Shown piece after piece: positions 42,502 through 51,654 of a stretch of 64,000 bases of DNA. Source of the DNA: F23-B02 sp963613665 (lineage in GTDB: Bacteria > Bacillota > Clostridia > Oscillospirales > Oscillospiraceae); the NCBI GenBank assembly GCA_963613665.1, contig CAVEAL010000005.1, positions 1-64,000 on the forward strand. The letters are read 5' to 3'. Under the pieces are notes generated by a model that was not told where the DNA came from, made no database searches, and saw only the letters and a list, made by a program, of their open reading frames with translations. Made by a program: the position numbers and the translations under genes. Each line of letters opens with the position of its first letter. The first letter of the stretch is position 1.

Positions 42502-42981
42502 ATGAAAAAGATATTGACAGCCTATTTTTCCGCCGGCGGAGAAACCGCGAAGCTGGCAAAAACCATTGCCGATGTTGCAGGCGGCGACTTGTTTGAAATA
42601 AAGCCGGAGCAGCCTTATGCCGCTGCAGACCTCGATTGGACAGACAAGCACAGCCGCAGCACCGTTGAAATGAACAACAGCAGCAGCCGTCCCGCCATTT
42701 CCGGCAGCATTACGGATATGGCACAGTATAACACGGTGTTCGTCGGCTTTCCCATCTGGTGGTATCAGGCGCCGCGTATCATCGAGACCTTTTTGGAAAG
42801 CTATGATTTCGCCGGAAAAACCCTTATCCCCTTCGCCACCTCCGGCGGCAGCGGCATGGGCAAAACGGACAGCATTCTGAAGGCCGTCTGCCCGGCGGCG
42901 AAGTGGCTGCCCGGAAAGCGTATGCGAAGCAGCGAAAGTCCCTCCGCCGTGCAGAAGTGGATCGATGAGCTTGGAATTTGA
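42502..42981 (+). CDS. Flavodoxin-like FMN protein
   Basis: A 159-residue flavodoxin. It begins MKKILTAYFSAGGETAKLAK, the FMN phosphate-binding loop, and has VGFPIWWYQAPRIIETFLE and FATSGGSGMG. Family members reduce partner enzymes or act as small NAD(P)H-linked oxidoreductases. The ATG at 42502 has AGGAGTG upstream. It overlaps nothing but is 16 bases from the next gene and shares its MerR promoter. Confidence 0.88.
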   Translation: MKKILTAYFSAGGETAKLAKTIADVAGGDLFEIKPEQPYAAADLDWTDKHSRSTVEMNNSSSRPAISGSITDMAQYNTVFVGFPIWWYQAPRIIETFLESYDFAGKTLIPFATSGGSGMGKTDSILKAVCPAAKWLPGKRMRSSESPSAVQKWIDELGI

Positions 42982-42997
42982 CTGGAGGGATTCGAAC

Positions 42998-43774
42998 ATG
43001 GCTGTAAAACAGACGGCAGGCAGAGATGCCCTGGGGGAATTCGCGCCGAAGTTTGCCCAGCTTAATGACGACGTTCTTTTCGGCGAGGTCTGGAGCCGGG
43101 ATGACAGGCTGTCTCTGCGCGACCGCTCGCTCGTAACGGTGGTAGCACTGATGGCGCAGGGTCTGACGGATGAGAGCTTCCGCTACCATCTGACGAGCGC
43201 AAAAAACAACGGCATTACAAAGGCGGAGATCGCCGAGATACTGACTCACGCGGCATTTTACGCTGGCTGGCCCAAGGCATGGGCGGCGTTCCGCATGGCG
43301 AAGGAGGTCTGGGCTGAGGACGGCTCCGGCGATGCAATGGCAAGGCACGCAAGCGAAATGGTCTTCCCCATCGGTGAGCCCAACGACGCTTTTGCCGAAT
43401 ATTTTATCGGACAGAGCTACCTTGCTCCGCTGTCAACGCAGCAGGCCGGCATCTACAATGTGACCTTCGAGCCGGGCTGCCGCAACAACTGGCATATTCA
43501 CCACGCGAAAAGCGGCGGCGGGCAGATACTTGTCTGCGTCGCTGGACGCGGCTGTTATCAGGAGTGGGGCAAGCCCGCGCGTGAGCTTCACCCCGGCGAC
43601 GTGGTGAACATCCCGGTCGGCGTCAGGCACTGGCACGGCGCTGCGCCGGACAGCTGGTTTTCGCACCTGGCCGTTGAGGTTCCGGGGGAAGAAAGCTCCA
43701 ACGAATGGCTTGAAGCCGTGGATAACCCGGAGTACGAAAAAGCAGTCTCGGAAAGTATATTACCGGTCATATAA
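42998..43774 (+). CDS. Carboxymuconolactone decarboxylase-like domain fused to a cupin
   Basis: A 258-residue two-domain protein. Residues about 15-115 form an AhpD/carboxymuconolactone decarboxylase-like domain (LSLRDRSLVTVVALMAQG, EIAEILTHAAFYAGWPKA) but without the CxxC of peroxidase members. Residues about 130-235 form a cupin with metal-ligand candidates in NNWHIHHAKSGGGQ and RHWHG. GGAGGGA precedes the ATG. With flavodoxin and MerR it forms a small stress or quinone/aldehyde-response unit; the substrate is unknown. Confidence 0.85.
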   Translation: MAVKQTAGRDALGEFAPKFAQLNDDVLFGEVWSRDDRLSLRDRSLVTVVALMAQGLTDESFRYHLTSAKNNGITKAEIAEILTHAAFYAGWPKAWAAFRMAKEVWAEDGSGDAMARHASEMVFPIGEPNDAFAEYFIGQSYLAPLSTQQAGIYNVTFEPGCRNNWHIHHAKSGGGQILVCVAGRGCYQEWGKPARELHPGDVVNIPVGVRHWHGAAPDSWFSHLAVEVPGEESSNEWLEAVDNPEYEKAVSESILPVI

Positions 43775-43783
43775 ATATCACAA

Positions 43784-43812
43784 AAAGCTTCCCCGCGGGG
43801 GAGCTTTTTTTC
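43784..43812 (+). terminator. Terminator after the cupin gene
   Basis: AAAAGCTTCCCC and GGGGGAGCTTTT form a compact stem around CGC, followed by a T run. Confidence 0.8.
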
Positions 43813-43867
43813 TGTATAGCTCAATAACTCCGATTGAGTTTGTTAAAAAACAAGCTGTATTTTACTG

Positions 43868-43905
43868 TTGACAAGCGGCTCGTTTTATGTATAATTGTAT
43901 ACAAT
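43868..43905 (+). promoter_or_regulatory. Promoter and GntR-type operator of the citrate pathway operon
   Basis: A perfect TTGACA (43868-43873), 16 bases, perfect TATAAT (43890-43895). Overlapping the -10 box is the perfect palindrome ATTGTATACAAT (43894-43905), which fits the T-GT-N-AC-A type sites bound by FadR/FCD-subfamily GntR regulators. Such a regulator is encoded two genes down (45323), so negative autoregulation is likely. Confidence 0.8.
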
Positions 43906-43932
43906 AATACAGGGCAAGGAGGAAAACTTGTT

Positions 43933-45309
43933 ATGCTCGAAATATCCGGAAAGACAAACCTGCTGGAGCAGAAGTCATACAAATACTCGCTTCAGGATGT
44001 GGAGGAGCCGAACCTTCAGCGCGATATATTCACCCAGGGTGCTGTACCGAAGGTGGCGTTCAACCACAGGCGCGTTCCGATAAACATGCCGGAGGAGATC
44101 TGGATAACGGACACCTCCCTGCGTGACGGACAGCAGTCCGTAGAGCCGTACACGGTCGATCAGATCGTGAACATATATAAGCTTCTGTCAAAGCTCGGCG
44201 GTCCCTACGGCATTATCCGCCAGACCGAGTTTTTCATCTACAGCAAAAAGGACCGCGAGGCGCTGGATAAATGTCTGGAGCTGGGGCTTAAGTTCCCGGA
44301 GATCACGACCTGGATTCGCGCAACAAAAGACGATTTCCGTCTCGTGCGCGATCTCGGCATACGCGAGACCGGCATCCTCGTCAGCTGCAGCGACTACCAC
44401 ATCTTCAAGAAGATGAAGATGAGCCGCCGTCAGGCAATGGACTATTATCTTTCGACCGTCAGCGATGCGTTTGAGGCCGGAGTCGTTCCGCGCTGCCATC
44501 TTGAGGACATCACCCGCGCCGACTTTTACGGCTTCGTGGTGCCGTTTGTAAACGAGCTCCAGGAGCTCTCAAGGCAGGCCGGTATCCCCGTCAAGATCCG
44601 CGCCTGCGACACGATGGGCTACGGAATTCCCTATACGGAGGCTGCGCTGCCGCGCAGCGTTGCCGGTATCGTCTACGGTTTGCAGCACTATTCCGACGTG
44701 CCGAGCTCCTGCCTTGAGTGGCACGGCCACAACGACTTTTACAAAGCCGTCGCCAACGCCTCTACCGCGTGGCTCTACGGCGCTTGCGCGGTCAACTGCT
44801 CGCTGCTCGGCATCGGCGAGCGCACCGGCAACATTCCTCTTGAAGCCATGGTGTTCGAGTATGCCTCGCTGCGCGGCTCCATGGACGGCATGGATCCGAC
44901 CGTCATAACGGAGATCGCCGACTACTTCCGCCGTGAGATAGGCTACAACATTCCGCCGATGACTCCCTTTGTCGGGCGCGACTTCAACGTAACGCGCGCC
45001 GGTATCCACGCCGACGGTCTGCTCAAGGACGCCGAGATATACACGATCTTTGACACGGAAAAGCTCCTCAACCGCCCGGCTGCCGTACAGATCGGCAAGA
45101 CCTCCGGCCTTGCGGGCATCGCATACTGGATAAACCAGAACTACCGCCTGAGCGGCGATGAGCAGATCGACAAGCATGACCCGCTCGTGCTTGCGCTCAA
45201 GGACTGGGTCGATGCCGAATACGAGGACGGCCGTCAGACGGTGCTGTCGAACAAAGAGCTTGAAGCAAAGATCGCGGAGCTGGCTCCCGGCCGCTTCGCG
45301 CAGGAATGA
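43933..45309 (+). CDS. Re-face citrate synthase (homocitrate/isopropylmalate synthase family)
   Basis: A 458-residue DRE-TIM metallolyase. The signature DTSLRDGQQSVEPYT and the metal site HGHNDF are present. Sequence alone could fit homocitrate synthase, but aconitase and isocitrate dehydrogenase follow at once, so it most likely condenses acetyl-CoA and oxaloacetate to citrate, as the Re-citrate synthase of Clostridium kluyveri does. The ATG at 43933 is ten bases from AAGGAGG; the reading frame could extend to 43834 but that would cross the promoter. Oxygen-sensitive in known cases. Confidence 0.87.
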   Translation: MLEISGKTNLLEQKSYKYSLQDVEEPNLQRDIFTQGAVPKVAFNHRRVPINMPEEIWITDTSLRDGQQSVEPYTVDQIVNIYKLLSKLGGPYGIIRQTEFFIYSKKDREALDKCLELGLKFPEITTWIRATKDDFRLVRDLGIRETGILVSCSDYHIFKKMKMSRRQAMDYYLSTVSDAFEAGVVPRCHLEDITRADFYGFVVPFVNELQELSRQAGIPVKIRACDTMGYGIPYTEAALPRSVAGIVYGLQHYSDVPSSCLEWHGHNDFYKAVANASTAWLYGACAVNCSLLGIGERTGNIPLEAMVFEYASLRGSMDGMDPTVITEIADYFRREIGYNIPPMTPFVGRDFNVTRAGIHADGLLKDAEIYTIFDTEKLLNRPAAVQIGKTSGLAGIAYWINQNYRLSGDEQIDKHDPLVLALKDWVDAEYEDGRQTVLSNKELEAKIAELAPGRFAQE

Positions 45310-45322
45310 CAGGAGGCGCAGT

Positions 45323-45976
45323 ATGAAAGATTTCAGAAATGTCACGCTGGCCGATCAGGTGTTTGAACGGCTGGAATCCGATATAATCCAGGGCGTGTAC
45401 CCACGCGGCGAGATACTCACCGAGCTCAAGCTCGTCGAGCAGCTCGATGTCAGCCGCACGCCCATCCGCGAGGCGCTGCGCCGCCTTGAGCAGGAGCATC
45501 TGATCGCCGACACAGGCAAGGGCTCCGTGGTCCTCGGCATCACGATAGAGGACATGATCGACATCATGGATATCCGCTGCCGCATCGAAGGGCTTGCGTC
45601 GTACTACGCCGCAAAGAACATAAAGCCCGATGAGCTGGAGCGTCTGCGCCACATCATGGATCTTCAGGAGTTTTACTTTGAAAGGCGTGACAGTGAGCAC
45701 CTGCGCGAGATGGACGATCAGTTTCACGATGCCATCTGCGAGCTGTGCGGCCACGCCGTTATCAGCGACACGCTCGTGCCGCTGCACCGCAAGACCCGCC
45801 GCTACCGCAAGGCTTCAATTTCCGACGAGGCGCGCACGGCGCATATCGTCAGCGAGCACCGCGCCATCTTTGATGCCATCGCCGCAGGTGATGCCGACCG
45901 CGCCGCCGAGCTCACGGCGGAGCACACGGCAAACGCAAAGAAAAGCATGATCGAAAGGATGAAGCACCATGAGTGA
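45323..45976 (+). CDS. GntR-family regulator, FCD subfamily
   Basis: A 217-residue regulator. The N-terminal winged helix (about 1-75) has LADQVFERLESDIIQG and SRTPIREALRRLEQE. The C-terminal FCD domain has metal- or acid-binding positions (D in DIRCRIEG, H in DQFHDAI, H in VSEHRAIFDAI). Members usually respond to small carboxylic acids such as citrate. AGGAGG precedes the ATG. It sits between citrate synthase and aconitase and probably controls them. Confidence 0.9.
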   Translation: MKDFRNVTLADQVFERLESDIIQGVYPRGEILTELKLVEQLDVSRTPIREALRRLEQEHLIADTGKGSVVLGITIEDMIDIMDIRCRIEGLASYYAAKNIKPDELERLRHIMDLQEFYFERRDSEHLREMDDQFHDAICELCGHAVISDTLVPLHRKTRRYRKASISDEARTAHIVSEHRAIFDAIAAGDADRAAELTAEHTANAKKSMIERMKHHE

Positions 45977-47900
45977 TACCCTTGCTCAGAAAATAATCCG
46001 CGCCCACCTGCTGCACGGCGACATGACGCCCGGCAGCGAGATCGCCCTGCGCATCGACCAGACCCTCACGCAGGACGCGACAGGCACGATGGCATATCTC
46101 GAGTTTGAGACGATGGGCATTCCGCGCGTGAAAACAGAGCTGAGCGTTGCCTATGTCGATCACAACACCCTGCAGTCCGGATTTGAAAACGCGGACGACC
46201 ACCGCTATCTGCAAAGCGTTGCGCGAAAGCACGGCGTATACTTCTCCCGCCCTGGCAACGGCATCTGCCATCAGGTGCATCTTGAGCGCTTCGGCAAGCC
46301 CGGCAAAACGCTCATAGGCTCCGACAGCCACACGCCCACGGGCGGCGGCATCGGTATGCTGGCCTTCGGTGCGGGCGGACTCGACGTTGCGGTCGCAATG
46401 GGAGGCGGCGCGTACTACATCACCATGCCGAAGATATTCAAGGTCAATCTCAGCGGCAGGCTGTGCCCCTATGTCACGGCCAAGGACATAAGCCTTGAGC
46501 TGCTGCGAATTCTGTCTGTAAAGGGCGGCGTCGGCGCCATAATCGAATGGGGCGGCAAGGGCATCGAGTCGCTGTCGGTCCCCGAGCGCGCCACGATAAC
46601 AAATATGGGCACTGAGCTCGGTGCCACAACGTCGATCTTCCCCTCGGACGAGGTAACGCGCGGGTTTCTCGCCGCCGAAGGGCGCGAGGCCGACTACATT
46701 CCCCTCTCGGCGGATCCTGACGCCGTGTACGACCGTGTTATCGACATCGATCTCGGCTCGCTGAGTCCCATGATCGCCTGTCCGCACAGTCCCGACAATG
46801 TCGTTCCGGTCGCTTCCGCCGCGGGCACAAAGGTCGATCAGGTCTGCATCGGCTCGTGCACCAACTCCTCCCTGCTCGATATGCTGAAGGTCGCGGCTCT
46901 GCTGCGCGGCAGGACCGTAGCGCCGAGCGTAAGCCTGTCGATCTCGCCGGGCTCGAAGCAGGTTCTGACCATGCTTGCCGACTGCGGCGCACTCACGGAT
47001 ATCCTCGCAAGCGGAGCACGCGTGCTCGAATGTGCCTGCGGGCCGTGCATAGGCATGGGCTTCTCACCCAACTCCGGCGGAGTGAGCCTGCGCACGTTCA
47101 ACCGCAATTTCCTCGGCCGCAGCGGCACCAAGGACGCACAGGTCTACCTTGTTTCTCCCGAAACTGCCGTTACCGCCGCGCTCACCGGCTGCATAACCGA
47201 CCCGCAGACTCTCGGACCGATGCCGCTCATCACGCTGCCTGACAGCTTCCGTATCGACGACAGCGCCGTTCTGCCTCCCTCTCCCGCTGACAAGGCCGGA
47301 GACGTGGAAGTCCTGCGCGGCCCGAATATAAAACCGTTCCCGCAGAGCAGACCGTTTGCCGACGATCTGTCGGCAGAGCTCGTGCTCAAGGTTGGCGACA
47401 ACATCACCACCGACCACATCATGCCCGCCGGAGCAAAGATTCTGCCCTACCGCTCGAACATCCCCAAGCTGTCGGAGTTTTGCTTCCGCGTCTGCGACCC
47501 GAGCTTCCCTGAACGGGCAAAGGCGGCAGGTGACGGTATTATCGTCGGCGGCAGCAACTACGGCCAGGGCTCGTCGCGTGAGCATGCGGCGCTCGTTCCG
47601 ATGTATCTCGGCATCCGCTGCGTCATCGCAAAGAGCTTTGCGCGCATACACGCGGCAAACCTCATCAATGCGGGCATTCTGCCGCTGACCTTTGAAAACC
47701 CCGGTGATTACGACGAGCTTCAGCAGGGCACACGCCTTTGCATCGGCAATATCCGCGCCGGCATGGCGGCGGGAAAGCTCGAGCTGACGGACGCCGCATC
47801 CGGCAAAGCATACACCGTTATGTGCAGTCTCACCGAACGTCAGCAGGCCATTCTCCTTGCGGGAGGACTGCTGAGCTATACTAAGGAGGCAGAAGTTTGA
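45969..47900 (+). CDS. Aconitate hydratase
   Basis: A 643-residue aconitase that converts citrate to isocitrate with a 4Fe-4S cluster. Cluster cysteines are in IGSCTNSS and ECACGPCIGMG; the substrate region has GSDSHTPTGGGIGML. The C-terminal swivel domain has GGSNYGQGSSREHAAL. At about 640 residues it is the shorter mitochondrial-like or bacterial AcnA-type. The start overlaps the GntR gene by eight bases. Confidence 0.93.
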   Translation: MSDTLAQKIIRAHLLHGDMTPGSEIALRIDQTLTQDATGTMAYLEFETMGIPRVKTELSVAYVDHNTLQSGFENADDHRYLQSVARKHGVYFSRPGNGICHQVHLERFGKPGKTLIGSDSHTPTGGGIGMLAFGAGGLDVAVAMGGGAYYITMPKIFKVNLSGRLCPYVTAKDISLELLRILSVKGGVGAIIEWGGKGIESLSVPERATITNMGTELGATTSIFPSDEVTRGFLAAEGREADYIPLSADPDAVYDRVIDIDLGSLSPMIACPHSPDNVVPVASAAGTKVDQVCIGSCTNSSLLDMLKVAALLRGRTVAPSVSLSISPGSKQVLTMLADCGALTDILASGARVLECACGPCIGMGFSPNSGGVSLRTFNRNFLGRSGTKDAQVYLVSPETAVTAALTGCITDPQTLGPMPLITLPDSFRIDDSAVLPPSPADKAGDVEVLRGPNIKPFPQSRPFADDLSAELVLKVGDNITTDHIMPAGAKILPYRSNIPKLSEFCFRVCDPSFPERAKAAGDGIIVGGSNYGQGSSREHAALVPMYLGIRCVIAKSFARIHAANLINAGILPLTFENPGDYDELQQGTRLCIGNIRAGMAAGKLELTDAASGKAYTVMCSLTERQQAILLAGGLLSYTKEAEV

Positions 47901-48132
47901 AACAAAGCAAGAATTGCGGGCTGTTTTGATGCGCCATTCGTTGATGCCTTAACGGGTGATCAGACCATATAACCATGCGGAGTTGCCGCTATACAGCTCC
48001 GCCACTCTCCTCCAGGGCCTGTGTAGTTTACCGAACTCTCCCGTGGATAGTAAACAAATAATTTTTACCGGCGAAAGCACCCGGGTTTCATAACCTCGTC
48101 GGTGCCTTTCGCAGAAAAGGCGGTTTATAATT
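47901..48132. other. Intergenic leader before isocitrate dehydrogenase
   Basis: No gene. Two hairpins: GCGGAG/CTCCGC (47977-47982, 47997-48002) and GCGAAAG-CACC with GGTG-C-CTTTCGC (48071-48081, 48101-48112), the second just before the start codon. It could be an mRNA processing or translation-control element; no known riboswitch is recognised. Confidence 0.35.
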
Positions 48133-49245
48133 ATGACTGATATCGATCTTGCCTGTGAGCAGTTTCGCAGACTGCTCGAGGAGCAGACTGCCCGCACGGC
48201 GGCTATGACTGCCGAACGTGTGGATTATAAAGAAAAAAAGACCGTGACGATCGGCCTTGCCGACGGCGACGGCATCGGCCCGGTTATCATGGATCAGGCC
48301 GTGCGCGTACTGGAGCGGCTGCTGGCCGACGAGATAGCGGGCGGCAGCATCGTCCTGCGGCGCATTCGCGGCCTGACGATCGAAAATCGGCTTGCCTGTT
48401 CTCAGGCCGTGCCGGACGACGTGCTTGCGGAGATCATGGCATGCGACGTTCTTCTCAAGGGGCCGACGACTACGCCCATGGGCGGCGGTCTTGAGAGTGC
48501 GAACGTGAAGCTCCGCCGTGCGCTCGACCTCTACGCCAACGTCCGTCCCGTTTCCATCCCCGCGCAGGGCATTGACTGGATGTTCTTCCGCGAGAACACG
48601 GAGGGCGAGTACGCCCTCGGCAGCCGCGGCGTTGAGTTGCCCGGCATGGCCGTGGACTTCAAGGTCACGACCGACCCCGGCACCCGCCGTATCGCCCGCG
48701 CTGCCTTCGAGTACGCACGCAATAACGGCAAAACACGCGTGTCCATCGTCACTAAGGCGAACATCCTCAAGAAGACCGACGGCAAGTTTACCGCGATCTG
48801 TCACGAGGTGGCCGCCGACTATCCCGAGATAACGGTCGATGATTATTATATCGACATCATGGCGGCAAATCTCGTCAACGAGAACATCCGCAGCCGGTTC
48901 CAGGTGATGCTGCTGCCTAACCTCTACGGTGATATCATCACCGATGAGGCGGCGCAGATACAGGGCGGCGTCGGCACGGCCGGCAGCGCCAACATCGGCG
49001 ACCGCTACGCCATGTTCGAGGCCATCCACGGCTCGGCTCCGCGCATGATCGAGCGCGGCATGGGCGCCTATGCAAATCCCCGGAGCATCCTCACGGCCGA
49101 GGCCATGCTTCTGCGGCATATAGGCCGCGCTAAGGCTGCCGAAAAGCTGGAAGCGGCGCTCGACTCCTGCCCTGTCGTCATCACCGGCCAGCCTGACGGC
49201 GCGACCTGCGCCGATTACGGCGACGGCATACTGAGTCTCGTTTGA
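48133..49245 (+). CDS. Isocitrate/isopropylmalate dehydrogenase family, probable isocitrate dehydrogenase
   Basis: A 370-residue beta-decarboxylating dehydrogenase. Visible are the N-terminal GLADGDGIGPVIM, the substrate loop FRENTEGEYA, the metal site LYGDIITDEAAQ and the nucleotide site EAIHGSAPRM. The citrate synthase and aconitase genes before it point to isocitrate as substrate, giving 2-oxoglutarate for glutamate. There is a variable 35-residue extension before VTIGLADGD. Isopropylmalate dehydrogenase is the alternative. Confidence 0.87.
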   Translation: MTDIDLACEQFRRLLEEQTARTAAMTAERVDYKEKKTVTIGLADGDGIGPVIMDQAVRVLERLLADEIAGGSIVLRRIRGLTIENRLACSQAVPDDVLAEIMACDVLLKGPTTTPMGGGLESANVKLRRALDLYANVRPVSIPAQGIDWMFFRENTEGEYALGSRGVELPGMAVDFKVTTDPGTRRIARAAFEYARNNGKTRVSIVTKANILKKTDGKFTAICHEVAADYPEITVDDYYIDIMAANLVNENIRSRFQVMLLPNLYGDIITDEAAQIQGGVGTAGSANIGDRYAMFEAIHGSAPRMIERGMGAYANPRSILTAEAMLLRHIGRAKAAEKLEAALDSCPVVITGQPDGATCADYGDGILSLV

Positions 49246-49263
49246 CAACCGCAAAAGATATAA

Positions 49264-49299
49264 AAAATGCTCTCACCTGACGGTGGGAGCATTTTAGTT
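49264..49299 (+). terminator. Terminator after isocitrate dehydrogenase
   Basis: AAAATGCTCTCACC/GGTGGGAGCATTTT with loop TGAC and one wobble pair. Directly after it comes AGTTTGTCAAA, which resembles the left end of the MITE-like repeat at 6527. Confidence 0.85.
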
Positions 49300-49344
49300 T
49301 GTCAAAGAAGTTATAAAAACCGTGCAGCTGCACAGCAGGATCAT

Positions 49345-50601
49345 TCATCGTATCTGTCCGTCGCCGCGGATGATATATTTATAGGTGCTCAGCTCATCGA
49401 GCCCCATGGGGCCGCGGGCGTGAAGCTTCTGCGTGGAGATGCCCATCTCGCAGCCGAGGCCGAACTCGCCGCCGTCGGTAAAGCGGGTGGATACATTGAC
49501 ATAGGTTGCCGCGCTGTCCGTGCCGTTTATAAACCGCTCGGCGCTTGCGGCATTCTCGGTTACGATGGCATCGCTGTGGTGCGTCGAATGCGCAAGCACG
49601 TGCGCAATGGCGGCATCCAGGCTATCGACCACGCCGACGGCGAGGATATAGTCCAGATACTCCGTGTCAAAGTCCTTGCCGGACACGGGAACACCGTCGA
49701 TGATCCGTGCCGCAGCCGTATCGAGCCGCAGTTCTACCGGCGTGAGACCCTTCGCCGCGCGCTCATCGACCAGCGCCTTTCTGAGCATGGGCAGAAAGGC
49801 TTCCGCAACGGCCCGGTGCACAAGGCAGACTTCCTCGGCATTGCAGACCGAAGGACGGCTGGTCTTGGCATTTTCAATTATGCGCACAGCCTTATTGAGG
49901 TCGGCGTATTCGTCCACATAGACATGACATATGCCGGTGCCGGTCTCGATGCAGGGCACGGTCGCATTCTGCACGCAGGCACGGATGAGTCCTGCCCCGC
50001 CGCGCGGTATGAGCAGATCGACGAGTCCCTTGGCCTGCATGATCTCCGTTGCGCTCTGATGGCTGGTATCCTCAACGATGTTGACGATGTCGGGATCTCC
50101 GCCCACGGATTCTATCCCCTTCTTCAGCGCGGCCACGATGGCCTTGGCCGTGCGGAAGGCCTCCTTGCCGCTGCGGAGCATGCAGACGTTGCCGCTCTTT
50201 ATGGTGAGCGCGGCCGCGTCCGACGTGACATTCGGGCGGCTTTCATAAATGATGGCGACCAGGCCGAGCGGCACCTGCTTTTTGAATATCTTCATGCCGT
50301 TGGGGTGGTCGATTTGGGCAAGGATACGCCCCGTATGATCCGGCAGAGCCACTGTCGCGCGGATGCCGTCAGCCATGGCGTCGATACGGCCCCGGTCAAG
50401 ATAGAGCCGGTCGAGCATCACGTCGGAGATATGGCCGCGGGCGGCGTCCATGTCCTCGGCATTGCATCGCAGGATCGCTTCATACTCCGTCTGAAGGCTG
50501 TCGGCCATAGCGGAAAGGATGCGGTTTTTTTCCTCGGCCGAGGCATTGCAGATACTGGGCCATGCTGCCTTCGTCCGTCTGAGAATATCCATAGTCGTCA
50601 T
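49345..50601 (-). CDS. proA: Gamma-glutamyl phosphate reductase
   Basis: A 418-residue enzyme reducing glutamyl-5-phosphate to glutamate semialdehyde in proline synthesis. Family features: PLGLVAIIYESRPNV, SGNVCMLRSGKEA, and the catalytic cysteine in SRPSVCNAEEV. Full length. GAGGAGGG precedes the ATG. It starts 12 bases after proB, forming a proBA operon. It converges on the citrate pathway genes. Confidence 0.96.
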   Translation of the reverse strand: MTTMDILRRTKAAWPSICNASAEEKNRILSAMADSLQTEYEAILRCNAEDMDAARGHISDVMLDRLYLDRGRIDAMADGIRATVALPDHTGRILAQIDHPNGMKIFKKQVPLGLVAIIYESRPNVTSDAAALTIKSGNVCMLRSGKEAFRTAKAIVAALKKGIESVGGDPDIVNIVEDTSHQSATEIMQAKGLVDLLIPRGGAGLIRACVQNATVPCIETGTGICHVYVDEYADLNKAVRIIENAKTSRPSVCNAEEVCLVHRAVAEAFLPMLRKALVDERAAKGLTPVELRLDTAAARIIDGVPVSGKDFDTEYLDYILAVGVVDSLDAAIAHVLAHSTHHSDAIVTENAASAERFINGTDSAATYVNVSTRFTDGGEFGLGCEMGISTQKLHARGPMGLDELSTYKYIIRGDGQIR

Positions 50602-50613
50602 AGTGGTCCCTCC

Positions 50614-51396
50614 TCAGTTATGTGGTATCAGAAATCTGGTGCCGGCGCGCCTGCCACTCACGACGTCATAGAGCACCTCGGGCTTTTCACCGTTGGCAAT
50701 GACCATTTCGCAGCCGGCCGCCGTCGCTATCTGTGCCGCGCGCAGCTTTGTGACCATGCCGCCGGTGGCGAGAGCTGAGCCCTTGTCCCCCGCGAGCGAC
50801 AGAATATGCTCGTCAATGACCGGTACCGTTTCAATGAGCTGCGCGTTCGGATTCCTGCGCGGGTCGCTGTCGTACAGGCCGTCGATGTCCGAAAGCAGTA
50901 TCAGCAGGTCAGCATCTATGGCGGCGGCCACGATGGCCGAGAGGCTGTCGTTCTCGCCGATGGTGTTCTCCACGCCGATCTCGTCCGTCGCCACGGCGTC
51001 GTTTTCGTTGATGACCGGCAGCGCACCAAGCTCAAGCAGACGCGAGAGCGTACTGCGCACGTTGCGGCTGCGCTGATCGCTGCGTATATCCTCGCCCGTC
51101 AGCAGCAGCTGCGCCACGATATGATTGTACTCCGTGAAGAGCTTATCGTAAAAATACATCAGCTCGCACTGGCCGACGGCAGCCGCTGCCTGCTTGCCCG
51201 GCATATCCGCCGGACGGCCGGGCAGATTGAGCTTGCCGACTCCCATTCCGATTGCGCCGGACGAGACAAGGATGATCTCATGACCTGCATTCTTCAGGTC
51301 GCTGAGCACTTTGCACAGCCGTTCCATGCGCTGAATGTTCAGCCGTCCGGTCGCATGCGCCAGTGTGGAAGTGCCGACTTTGACAACGATTCTCAT
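50614..51396 (-). CDS. proB: Glutamate 5-kinase
   Basis: A 260-residue amino-acid kinase that phosphorylates glutamate, the first step of proline synthesis. It has MRIVVKVGTSTLAHATGRLN, ILVSSGAIGMGVGKL, INENDAVATDEI and GGMVTKLRAAQIA. The C-terminal PUA domain of longer ProB proteins is absent. The ATG at 51396 follows AGAGGGA; upstream in-frame codons to 51504 do not look coding. Likely feedback-inhibited by proline, as in the family. Confidence 0.95.
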   Translation of the reverse strand: MRIVVKVGTSTLAHATGRLNIQRMERLCKVLSDLKNAGHEIILVSSGAIGMGVGKLNLPGRPADMPGKQAAAAVGQCELMYFYDKLFTEYNHIVAQLLLTGEDIRSDQRSRNVRSTLSRLLELGALPVINENDAVATDEIGVENTIGENDSLSAIVAAAIDADLLILLSDIDGLYDSDPRRNPNAQLIETVPVIDEHILSLAGDKGSALATGGMVTKLRAAQIATAAGCEMVIANGEKPEVLYDVVSGRRAGTRFLIPHN

Positions 51397-51477
51397 AATG
51401 ATCCCTCTCGGTGAATTGTTGCGTTTATTATAGCACACCGGGTCTGAAATTGCATCATTTTTTATTGCGGAGAGTGT

Positions 51478-51509
51478 GGGATTTGCTTTTCTGCGGAGAA
51501 GCAAATCCC
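51478..51509. other. Hairpin between proB and the tRNA terminator
   Basis: GGGATTTGCTT pairs with AAGCAAATCCC around a 10-base loop. No T run. It may lie in the proBA leader; its function is unclear. Confidence 0.4.
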
Positions 51510-51527
51510 ATCAAACATTGCAAATAT

Positions 51528-51557
51528 AAAGCCCCCATCAAAAGATGGGGGCTTTAC
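51528..51557 (-). terminator. Terminator downstream of tRNA-Ser
   Basis: AAAGCCCCCATC/GATGGGGGCTTT (51528-51539, 51544-51555) with a 4-base loop; T-rich on the minus strand, right behind the tRNA. Confidence 0.8.
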
Positions 51558-51561
51558 ATCG

Positions 51562-51654
51562 TGGCGGAGAAGGAGGGATTTGAACCCTCGAACACCTTAT
51601 GGGTGTTACACGATTTCCAATCGTGCGCGCTCGGCCGGACTACGCGACTTCTCC
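51562..51654 (-). tRNA. tRNA-Ser (GGA)
   Basis: A class II tRNA with a long variable arm. The acceptor stem GGAGAAG (51654-51648) pairs with CTTCTCC (51572-51566), discriminator G, and CCA is encoded (51564-51562). The anticodon loop TTGGAAA between stems CACGA and TCGTG gives anticodon GGA, reading UCC and UCU. The T arm has GGTTCAAAT. Confidence 0.95.

Noticed and set aside
45158..45322. Upstream extension of the GntR protein
   Set aside because: It overlaps the citrate synthase gene, while the ATG at 45323 has AGGAGG and begins like the family.
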